Shown here one piece after another: positions 34,869 to 42,342 of a DNA stretch of 64,000 nt. A program made the translations under genes and the position numbers. The notes beneath the pieces were generated by a model. The model ran no database searches. It was not told the origin of the DNA and saw only the letters and a program-made list of their open reading frames with translations. Origin of the DNA: Streptomyces flavotricini (GTDB taxonomy: Bacteria; Actinomycetota; Actinomycetes; Streptomycetales; Streptomycetaceae); NCBI RefSeq assembly GCF_020639365.1, contig NZ_JAINUL010000001.1, positions 4,057,309 through 4,121,308 of the forward strand, written 5' to 3'. Each line of letters opens with the position of its first letter. Within the stretch, counting starts at the first letter, position 1.

Positions 34869-34911
34869 AAAGCTTCAATCCCCCGAGAAACACAGAAAAT
34901 TCGTCATACGC

Positions 34912-34926
34912 AAAAGCCTCGCTTTT
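34912..34926. promoter_or_regulatory. Small hairpin in the rtcB leader
   Basis: AAAAGC-CTC-GCTTTT lies about 45-60 nt upstream of the rtcB start in an AT-rich 5' region. It could be an RNA stem or an operator. Otherwise the 194-nt gap between rtcB and the DUF3558 gene shows no reading frame worth calling. Confidence 0.25.
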
Positions 34927-35062
34927 AGCCCCAAACCAGACAGGGGACCGGCGCCGGCACCAGCGCGTGCGATAGACATTGTGTTCATCCGCGTCCAAAG
35001 CGCGGCAACGCAATATTCCTGACCGGCGGGCGGCCCCGGCCGGTCGAAGGGAGCCAGTGGAC

Positions 35063-35920
35063 GTGCAGCGCAAGGCGGTACGGCAACGACGACGAGTCCT
35101 GCCGGGCATCGCGATGCTCGCCGCGCTCATGGCCGGCGCGGCCGGCCTGACCGGGTGCACCAGCGACGTCGGCGTCGGGTCCGACACCGACTCCAAGGCG
35201 GGCGACAGCAGCCCCGCGCCCGCGCCGGCCGGCAAGTACCGCAGCCTGCCCGCGCCCTGCAAGGCCGCCGACGGCAAGCGCCTCAAGGCGATGCTCCCGG
35301 CCGGGGACAGTCTCACCGAGCAGCAGCGCGCCCAGCTGTACGCGGGCGTCGCGGACACCTCCTACGACGGCGACCGGCACGTCGGCTGCCGCTGGACGGC
35401 GCAGTCGCCCGAGGAGACCCGGCTGCTGTCGGTCGGCTTCGAGCGCGTGGTCTCGTACGACCGGACGCTCATGAGCGACGACGACAAGGCACGGCAGGTG
35501 TACGTGCGCCGGCTGACGGAGGCGCACCTGCCGTTCCCCGGACCCACCGCGAGCCCCACTGCGAGTACGGCCGCCGGTGCGGCCACGAGCCCCGGCGCTC
35601 CCCCGCCGGCCGGCGGGCAGCCGCCGTCCCCGGGGGCCGGCAGCCCTTCCGCTTCCGCTTCCGCGCCGCCGCCCGAGCTCGGCTCCCGGGTGCTCGAAGG
35701 GCTCGGGACCGAGGCGTACATCGAGGACAAGCTGAGCGCGGCGGGCGCGAGCGCGGCGCAGTCGCGGACCGTGCGGATTGTGTTCCGCACCTCGAACGTC
35801 ATCGTCACGGTCGAGTACAGCGTGCAGCCCGCACTGCCCGGTACGGTGCCTTCGAGCCCTGAAACCCAGGACAAGGCACGGCAGTTGGCGCAGGCGCTCG
35901 TCGAGCGTTTCAACGAGTGA
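35063..35920 (+). CDS. DUF3558 family lipoprotein
   Basis: 285 aa from GTG 35063, chosen because AAGGGAG sits 9 nt upstream; GTG 35057 is too close to it. Signal with lipobox LTGC, then a domain with LPAPCKAADGKRLKAML, HVGCRWTAQ and a long Pro/Ala/Ser-rich insert. The Cys pair spacing (PC, GC-x-W) is the DUF3558 hallmark. Anchored outside the membrane; function unknown. Tandem paralogue of the next gene. Confidence 0.88.
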   Translation: MQRKAVRQRRRVLPGIAMLAALMAGAAGLTGCTSDVGVGSDTDSKAGDSSPAPAPAGKYRSLPAPCKAADGKRLKAMLPAGDSLTEQQRAQLYAGVADTSYDGDRHVGCRWTAQSPEETRLLSVGFERVVSYDRTLMSDDDKARQVYVRRLTEAHLPFPGPTASPTASTAAGAATSPGAPPPAGGQPPSPGAGSPSASASAPPPELGSRVLEGLGTEAYIEDKLSAAGASAAQSRTVRIVFRTSNVIVTVEYSVQPALPGTVPSSPETQDKARQLAQALVERFNE

Positions 35921-36085
35921 GCGGGTGCGTGCGGGGCTCTGCGTGACGGCGGGCACAGCAGGCGCGCGCCGGGTCGGGCTACCTTTGTTCGGGTCCCGCG
36001 CCCGCCCGCCGAGTCCGAACCGAGTCCGAACCGAGCCCGCACCGCGTCCACAGAACGCGCCCACCACGTACTGACTGAAGGAACC

Positions 36086-36865
36086 ATGCACCGATCTGCC
36101 TCGCGCCTCACTCGCGTTCTCGCCTGCGCAGCCGTCCCGGTGATCCTCACCGTCGCCGGCTGTTCGTCCGACTCGGGCAAGGACTCCGCTTCGGGCGGTG
36201 ACAAGAAGCCCGGCGCGTCCTCGTCCGCCAAGCCGAGCGGCAAGGCTTCGGCCGCGCTGGAGAAGGCGGCGTTCGCGACGCTGCCCGACCCGTGCAAGTC
36301 GCTCCAGACGAAGACGATCGACACCCTCGTCCCGGAGGCGAAGGACAAGAACGGCACCGCGACCAAGTCGAACGACCTGGCTTCCCGCGCCAGCTGCTCC
36401 TGGAACGGCCTGGACGAGGACGGCCTGAAGGGCTCGCAGTACCGCTGGCTGTCGATCTCCCTGGTCCGCTACGAGTCGCACTCCTCGCTCGGCGGCGCGA
36501 ACAAGCGCGCCGAGGACCAGTTCAACAAGCAGGTCGAGACGGCCAAGGCGACCGAGGGCGCGCAGAACGTCAAGGTCGAGCAGGCGGGCGGGGTCGGCGA
36601 CCAGGCTTCGTCGATCGTGTACGGCGTGAAGAAGGACGTGGACTTCTTCAACACGACGATCGTGGCGCGCACGCAGAACGTCGTGATCACGCTCGACTAC
36701 AACGGTGCGGCGTACGAGGGTGCCGGCGCTCCGGATCAGGCCAAGCTGCTCGAGAACGCGATCGCCGCGGCGAAGGAGGCGGTGGCTTCGGTCGCCACCG
36801 CCAACCAGCAGCAGCAGCCGGCCCAGCAGCAGCCTGAGCAGCAGGCTTCTCCCTCCGCGCAGTAG
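36086..36865 (+). CDS. DUF3558 family lipoprotein (paralogue)
   Basis: 259 aa from ATG 36086. Lipobox VAGC, Ser/Lys-rich linker, then LPDPCKSLQTKTID and ASCSWNGL, matching the Cys pattern of the upstream gene, with EQAGGVGDQASSIVYG later. Ends in a Gln/Pro-rich tail. The two genes are 165 nt apart, same strand, so they may be separately transcribed after an old duplication. Confidence 0.9.
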   Translation: MHRSASRLTRVLACAAVPVILTVAGCSSDSGKDSASGGDKKPGASSSAKPSGKASAALEKAAFATLPDPCKSLQTKTIDTLVPEAKDKNGTATKSNDLASRASCSWNGLDEDGLKGSQYRWLSISLVRYESHSSLGGANKRAEDQFNKQVETAKATEGAQNVKVEQAGGVGDQASSIVYGVKKDVDFFNTTIVARTQNVVITLDYNGAAYEGAGAPDQAKLLENAIAAAKEAVASVATANQQQQPAQQQPEQQASPSAQ

Positions 36866-36992
36866 GCGCGGCGGGTCCGGGCGGCACGGCGGACGGCGTG
36901 GCGGGCGCCCAACGGGAGGCTGACATTCAGTCACCCGTGCGGGCACCCGTACGCTGTGCCTGCCGTAGCTCGACAAGGGGAGGGGATCGCGG

Positions 36993-38522
36993 GTGGCCGC
37001 GATGCAGCTGACTCGTACGCACCGGATACTCATCGGCGTCGTGGTCGCAGGAGCCGTGGTCATCGCGGGGATCGGTTTCGCCGGTTCGTACGCCGCGGTC
37101 CGCGCGCTCGCCCTGCAGAAGGGGTTCGGGAACTTCTCGCTGGTGTTCCCGATCGGCATAGACATGGGCATCTGCGTGCTGCTCGCGCTGGACCTGCTGC
37201 TGACGTGGATCCGGATCCCGTTCCCGCTGCTGCGCCAGACGGCGTGGCTGCTGACCGCGGCGACGATCGCGTTCAACGGCGCGGCGGCCTGGCCGGACCC
37301 GCTGGGCGTGGGCATGCACGCCGTGATCCCGATCCTGTTCGTGGTCACGGTGGAGGCGGCCCGGCACGCGGTGGGCCGGATCGCGGACATCACCGCGGAC
37401 CGGCACATGGAGGGTGTCCGCATCACGCGGTGGCTGCTGTCGCCGCTGCCGACGTTCAAGCTGTGGCGCCGGATGAAGCTGTGGGAGCTGCGGTCGTACG
37501 AACAGGCCGTCGGCATGGAGCAGGACCGGCTGATCTACCAGGCACGGCTCCAGGCCCGGTACGGCCGCGCGTGGCGCCGCAAGGCCCCGGTGGAGGCGCT
37601 GATGCCGCTCCGTCTGGCCCGCATCGGCGTCCCCCTCTCGCAGACGGCCCCCGAGGGCCTGGCGGCGGCGGGCATAGACCCGCTGCTGCTGCCGCCCGCG
37701 GCGGCGGCCATCGCGACGGCCGCCCCGACGCCGGCATCACCGGCTCCGGCCCTGGAGACGGGCCGGGCGGCGCAGGCCGCCGGCCGGCCGGGCGGGGCGG
37801 CGGGCCAGGCGGGCCCGGGCGGCGTGGCCGCGGGTGTTCCGGGCCAGGCGGGCCCGGGCGGTGCGGTCATGGGGGTCCCGGCGCAGCCGGGGCCGGCCGG
37901 AGCGGCCGGCGGCCAAGCCGGCCCGGGCGGCCTGGCCGCCATGGCCGCGGGCGTTCCCGGGCAGCCGGGGCCGGGTGCGCCGCAGGCGGCGGCAGCGGCC
38001 CAGGTTCCGGGGGCGGGCAGGACAGCGGCCCCGCAGGGCCAGACCCCGCCCGCGTTCGCGGTGGACCCCACGGCGATGCCCGCCGCCCACGACAGCGCCT
38101 GGTTCGCGGCCCCGCTGGCTCCGCAGGCCGCGTACGAGGGCGGGTACAACCCGCAGTACGTCGAGGGCCTGGAGCCGACTCCGGTCATGCCCCCGGCAGG
38201 CCCGGACGAGGTCGTCGCGCAGCAGGAGCAGCTCCCCGTACCGGCCGTCGCCGTTGACGTCGATGGCGAAGACACCGACACCGACGCCGATGTCGATGTC
38301 GACGCCGACTTCGACCAGGTGAAGTTCAACGAGGCCGCGTACGAGGTGTTCCGCGCCTACCTCGACGAGCACTCCGACTACCCGACCCCGGAGCAGGTGG
38401 ACATACACCTCTCGGACCGCCACGGTCTCGACCACCCGCGCAGCTCCTCGATGATCCGCAAGCTCATGCCGGGCCTGAAGCTGCGCTACCAGCGCGAGCT
38501 GGAGAACGAGCACATCGCCTGA
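36993..38522 (+). CDS. DUF2637 membrane protein with collagen-like linker and C-terminal DNA-binding-like domain
   Basis: 509 aa from GTG 36993 with AGGGGAGGGG upstream. Residues 1-125 hold four membrane helices of the DUF2637 (SpdB-like) module. Residues about 240-370 are a Gly/Pro/Ala-rich low-complexity linker with recurring PGQPGPG-type units. An acidic Asp/Thr run precedes a C-terminal helical domain (FNEAAYEVFRAYLDEHSDYP, RSSSMIRKLMPGLKLRYQ) like a winged helix. DUF2637 proteins occur in plasmid-spread and developmental contexts; the role here is unknown. Confidence 0.88.
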   Translation: MAAMQLTRTHRILIGVVVAGAVVIAGIGFAGSYAAVRALALQKGFGNFSLVFPIGIDMGICVLLALDLLLTWIRIPFPLLRQTAWLLTAATIAFNGAAAWPDPLGVGMHAVIPILFVVTVEAARHAVGRIADITADRHMEGVRITRWLLSPLPTFKLWRRMKLWELRSYEQAVGMEQDRLIYQARLQARYGRAWRRKAPVEALMPLRLARIGVPLSQTAPEGLAAAGIDPLLLPPAAAAIATAAPTPASPAPALETGRAAQAAGRPGGAAGQAGPGGVAAGVPGQAGPGGAVMGVPAQPGPAGAAGGQAGPGGLAAMAAGVPGQPGPGAPQAAAAAQVPGAGRTAAPQGQTPPAFAVDPTAMPAAHDSAWFAAPLAPQAAYEGGYNPQYVEGLEPTPVMPPAGPDEVVAQQEQLPVPAVAVDVDGEDTDTDADVDVDADFDQVKFNEAAYEVFRAYLDEHSDYPTPEQVDIHLSDRHGLDHPRSSSMIRKLMPGLKLRYQRELENEHIA

Positions 38523-38567
38523 GCCCCTTGCCGCGAGCGGCGGGCGACGGGTGACGACCGGCAAGCG

Positions 38568-38604
38568 GAAGGGCCCGCATCCCCCTCGGGGATGCGGGCC
38601 CTTC
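38568..38604. terminator. Bidirectional hairpin terminator
   Basis: 17-bp perfect arms (38568-38584 and 38588-38604) around a CTC loop between the convergent DUF2637 and lysS genes. Confidence 0.85.
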
Positions 38605-38614
38605 GACGTCTGCG

Positions 38615-40354
38615 TCAGGCGGCGAGCAGCTTGCGGACCCGGTCCGCGCCCACGGCGAGGAGCAGGGTGGGCAGGCGCGGGCCGGTCTCCCGGGTCACGA
38701 GCAGGCGGTACAGCAGGGCGAAGAAGGTGCGCTGCGCGACCTTCAGCTCCGGCGTGGGCTTCGCGTCCGGCTCCAGCCCTGCCATCACCTTCGGCACGCC
38801 GTAGACGAGGGTGGTGAGCCCGTCCAGCGACCAGTGGGAGTCGAGGCCCTCCAGGAGCAGCCGCAGCGACTCGCGGCCCTCGTCGTCCAGGGACGACAGC
38901 AGCTCGGTGTCGGCGGACTCCCGCACCAGCGTCCGCTGGTCGGCCGGGACCTGGGTGGTGATCCAGTTCTCGGCACGGTCCAGGCGCGGCCGTACCTCGT
39001 CGAGGGAGGTGAGCGGCTGCGACGGGTCCAGGTCGGCCAGGATGCGCAGGGTCTGCTCGTCGTGCCCGGCGGTGATGTCCACGACCGACGCCAGCGTCCG
39101 GTACGGCAGCGGCCGCGGGGTGCGCGGCAGCTCGTGCGAGGCGACGCGTACGGCGCGGGTGTGCGCGGCGGCGTCGGCCGGCAGCACCGAACCGTCGGCG
39201 ACCTTGGACTCCAGCTTGTCCCACTCGTCGTAGAGCCGCTGGATCTCCTGGTCGAAGGCGATCTTGAAGGACTGGTTCGGCTTGCGGCGCGCGTACAGCC
39301 AGCGCAGCAGCTGCGGCTCCATGATCTTCAGCGCGTCGGCCGGGGTCGGGACCCCGCCCTTCGACGAGGACATCTTGGCCATGCCGCTGATGCCGACGAA
39401 CGCGTACATCGGTCCGATCGGCTGCTCGGCACCGAAGAGGTGCACGATCTGCCCGCCGACCTGGAAGGACGAGCCGGGCGAGGAGTGGTCGACGCCCGAG
39501 GGCTCGAAGATCACGCCCTCGAAGGCCCAGCGCATCGGCCAGTCGACCTTCCAGACCAGCTTGCCGCGGTTGAACTCCGACAGCTTGACGGTCTCGGTGA
39601 AGTCGTCCTCGGTGCAGACGTAGGTGAGCTCGGTCGTCTCGTCGTCGTACGAGGTGACCTTGGTGAAGTCCTTGTTGCACTGGCCGCAGTACGGCTTGTA
39701 CGGGAAGTACTCCGAGCCCTCGGCGCTGCCGTCGTCCTCGTTCGCCGCGCCGGAGCCCTCGGCGGCCTCCAGCTCGGCCTCGTCGACCTGCTTCTGCTGG
39801 GGCTTCTTGCCGCCCGGCTTCTGCTTGGTGCGGTACTGGTCGAGGACGGCGTCGATGTCGCCGCGGTGCTTCATCGCGTGCAGGATCTGCTCGCGGTAGG
39901 TGCCCGCCAGGTACTGCTCGGTCTGGCTGATCGGGTCGTACTCGACACCCAGCTCGGCGAGTGCCTCGACCATGGCGGCCTTGAAGTGCTCGGCCCAGTT
40001 CGGGTGGGCGGAGCCTTCGGGGGCGGGCACCGCGGTCAGCGGGCGGCCGATGTGCTGGGCGTGGGACTCCTCGGTGACGCCGGGGATGCCCTTGGGCACC
40101 TTCCGGTACCGGTCGTAGTCGTCCCAGGAGATCACGTGCCGGACCTCGAAGCCGCGGCGGCGGATCTCGTCGGCGACCAGGTGCGGGGTCATGACCTCGC
40201 GCAGGTTGCCCAGGTGGATCGGGCCGGAGGGGGAGAGTCCGGACGCGACGACTACGGCTTTGCCCGGGGCTCGGCGCTCCGCCTCGGCGATGACCTCGTC
40301 CGCGAAACGGGAGACCCAGTCGGTCTCGGTGCTGCTCTGGGCGCTCTGAGCCAC
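38615..40354 (-). CDS. lysS: Lysyl-tRNA synthetase, class I
   Basis: 579 aa from GTG 40354 with GAAGGA 6 nt upstream. Class I signatures: HLGN (residues 47-50, HIGH equivalent) in SGPIHLGNLREVM and KMSSSKGG (KMSKS). A four-Cys zinc site is partly visible in CGQCNKDF. Charges tRNA-Lys. Class I LysRS is the archaeal-type enzyme found in some bacteria, including streptomycetes, often besides a class II enzyme. Divergent from argS. Confidence 0.95.
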   Translation of the reverse strand: MAQSAQSSTETDWVSRFADEVIAEAERRAPGKAVVVASGLSPSGPIHLGNLREVMTPHLVADEIRRRGFEVRHVISWDDYDRYRKVPKGIPGVTEESHAQHIGRPLTAVPAPEGSAHPNWAEHFKAAMVEALAELGVEYDPISQTEQYLAGTYREQILHAMKHRGDIDAVLDQYRTKQKPGGKKPQQKQVDEAELEAAEGSGAANEDDGSAEGSEYFPYKPYCGQCNKDFTKVTSYDDETTELTYVCTEDDFTETVKLSEFNRGKLVWKVDWPMRWAFEGVIFEPSGVDHSSPGSSFQVGGQIVHLFGAEQPIGPMYAFVGISGMAKMSSSKGGVPTPADALKIMEPQLLRWLYARRKPNQSFKIAFDQEIQRLYDEWDKLESKVADGSVLPADAAAHTRAVRVASHELPRTPRPLPYRTLASVVDITAGHDEQTLRILADLDPSQPLTSLDEVRPRLDRAENWITTQVPADQRTLVRESADTELLSSLDDEGRESLRLLLEGLDSHWSLDGLTTLVYGVPKVMAGLEPDAKPTPELKVAQRTFFALLYRLLVTRETGPRLPTLLLAVGADRVRKLLAA

Positions 40355-40535
40355 GACACGTCCTTCTATCTCGAATGCTGGCTTCTCGCCATTCTCCCAG
40401 ACGGAGCGGGCCACTCCGGGGTTGCCCGCGGGCCCCCTTTATCTCGGGAAACGGGACGGCCCCACGTGGGATACTCGGGGCTTGTCGGAACAACCAAGTG
40501 CAGCTTCAGGCACGACCTCACAGGAACGGCAGCTC

Positions 40536-42308
40536 ATGGCCTCGGTCCCTTCCCTCGCTTCTTCGGTCAATCAGCGCGTCTCCGACGCCCTCGCCTCGGC
40601 TCTGCCGGAGGCCGGTGGCGCCGACCCGCTGCTGCGACGAAGCGACCGGGCCGACTTCCAGGCCAACGGCATCCTGGCTCTCGCGAAGAAGGCCAAGGCC
40701 AACCCGCGCGAGCTGGCGACGACCGTGGTCGGCTCCATCCCGACCGGTGACCTGATCAAGGACATCGAGGTCTCGGGCCCCGGCTTCCTCAACATCACCG
40801 TCTCCGACCGGGCGATCATCGAGACCCTCGCCGCCCGCGCCGGCGACGACCGCCTCGGTGTCCCGTACGCCGCGGACGCGGGCACGACGGTCATCGACTA
40901 CGCGCAGCCGAACGTCGCGAAGGAGATGCACGTCGGGCACCTGCGGTCCGCGGTCATCGGCGCGGCGATGGTGGAGATCCTGGAGTTCACGGGCGAGAAG
41001 GTGGTCCGGCGCCACCACATCGGCGACTGGGGCACCCAGTTCGGCATGCTCATCCAGTACCTGCTGGAGCACCCGCACGAGCTGGACCACAAGTCGGACG
41101 CGGAGGTCTCCGGCGAGGAGGCCATGTCCAACCTCAACCGCCTCTACAAGGCCTCGCGCGCGCTCTTCGACTCCGACGAGGAGTTCAAGACGCGGGCGCG
41201 GGCGCGCGTCGTCGACCTGCAGGCCGGCGACGAGCAGACCCTCGCCCTGTGGCAGCGGTTCGTCGACGAGTCGAAGATCTACTTCTACTCGGTCTTCGAC
41301 AAGCTGGACATGGACATCCAGGACGCGGACGTCGTCGGCGAGTCCGGCTACAACCACATGCTCGTCGAGACGTGCAAGCTGCTGGAGGATTCGGGCGTCG
41401 CCGTCCGCTCCAACGGCGCGCTGTGCGTGTTCTTCGACGAGTACAAGGGCCCCGACGGCAACCCGACCCCGCTGATCGTCCAGAAGTCGGACGGCGGCTT
41501 CGGCTACGCCGCGACCGATCTGTCGGCGATCCGCGACCGCGTGGGGAACCTGAAGGCGGACACCCTGATCTACGTGGTCGACGCCCGCCAGTCGCTCCAC
41601 TTCAAGATGGTCTTCGAGACGGCGCGCCGCGCGGGCTGGCTGAACGACGGGGTCAAGGCCGTGCAGCTGGCCTTCGGCACGGTCCTCGGCAAGGACGGCA
41701 AGCCGTTCAAGACCCGTGAGGGCGAGACGGTCCGGCTGGTGGACCTCCTCGACGAGGCGGTGGAGCGGGCGACCTCCGTGGTCCGGGAGAAGGACAAGGA
41801 CCGCGGGTTCCTCAGCGAGCAGGAGATCGTCGAGAACGGCCTCCAGGTCGGCATCGGCGCGGTCAAGTACGCGGACCTCTCCACCTCCGCCGCGCGCGAC
41901 TACAAGTTCGACCTGGACCAGATGGTCTCGCTGACCGGTGACACGTCCGTGTACCTCCAGTACGCGTACGCCCGGATCCGGTCCATCCTGCGCAACGCGG
42001 GCGACCGTTCCCCGGTCGCCCACCCGGAGCTGGAGCTGGCCCCGGCCGAGCGCGCGCTGGGCCTGCACCTGGACCAGTTCGGCGAGGTGGTCACCGAGGC
42101 GGCCGCGGAGCACGCCCCGCACAAGGTGGCCGCGTACCTGTACCAGCTGTCCTCGCTGTTCACGACGTTCTACACCGAGTGCCCGGTCGTGAAGCCGGAG
42201 CCGGAGCTCGTCGTCGGCGAGAACCGCCTGTTCCTGTGCGACCTGACCGCCCGGACGCTCTCGAAGGGCATGTCCCTCCTGGGCATCCGCACCCCCGAGC
42301 GCCTCTGA
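40536..42308 (+). CDS. argS: Arginyl-tRNA synthetase
   Basis: 590 aa from ATG 40536 with AGGAA upstream. HVGH at residues 132-135 in MHVGHLRSAVIG, the N-terminal Add1 domain (LNITVSD), GDWGTQFGMLI and a C-terminal DALR anticodon-binding domain (YAYARIRSILRNA, MSLLGIRTPERL). Charges tRNA-Arg. Divergent from lysS over 181 nt. Confidence 0.96.
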   Translation: MASVPSLASSVNQRVSDALASALPEAGGADPLLRRSDRADFQANGILALAKKAKANPRELATTVVGSIPTGDLIKDIEVSGPGFLNITVSDRAIIETLAARAGDDRLGVPYAADAGTTVIDYAQPNVAKEMHVGHLRSAVIGAAMVEILEFTGEKVVRRHHIGDWGTQFGMLIQYLLEHPHELDHKSDAEVSGEEAMSNLNRLYKASRALFDSDEEFKTRARARVVDLQAGDEQTLALWQRFVDESKIYFYSVFDKLDMDIQDADVVGESGYNHMLVETCKLLEDSGVAVRSNGALCVFFDEYKGPDGNPTPLIVQKSDGGFGYAATDLSAIRDRVGNLKADTLIYVVDARQSLHFKMVFETARRAGWLNDGVKAVQLAFGTVLGKDGKPFKTREGETVRLVDLLDEAVERATSVVREKDKDRGFLSEQEIVENGLQVGIGAVKYADLSTSAARDYKFDLDQMVSLTGDTSVYLQYAYARIRSILRNAGDRSPVAHPELELAPAERALGLHLDQFGEVVTEAAAEHAPHKVAAYLYQLSSLFTTFYTECPVVKPEPELVVGENRLFLCDLTARTLSKGMSLLGIRTPERL

Positions 42309-42342
42309 CCCCGTTCGCGGGGCGCCCGCCTCGACCGCGTGA

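Noticed and set aside
38834..40750. Long plus-strand frame over lysS
   Set aside because: Low-complexity shadow; lysS on the minus strand has both HIGH- and KMSKS-like motifs.
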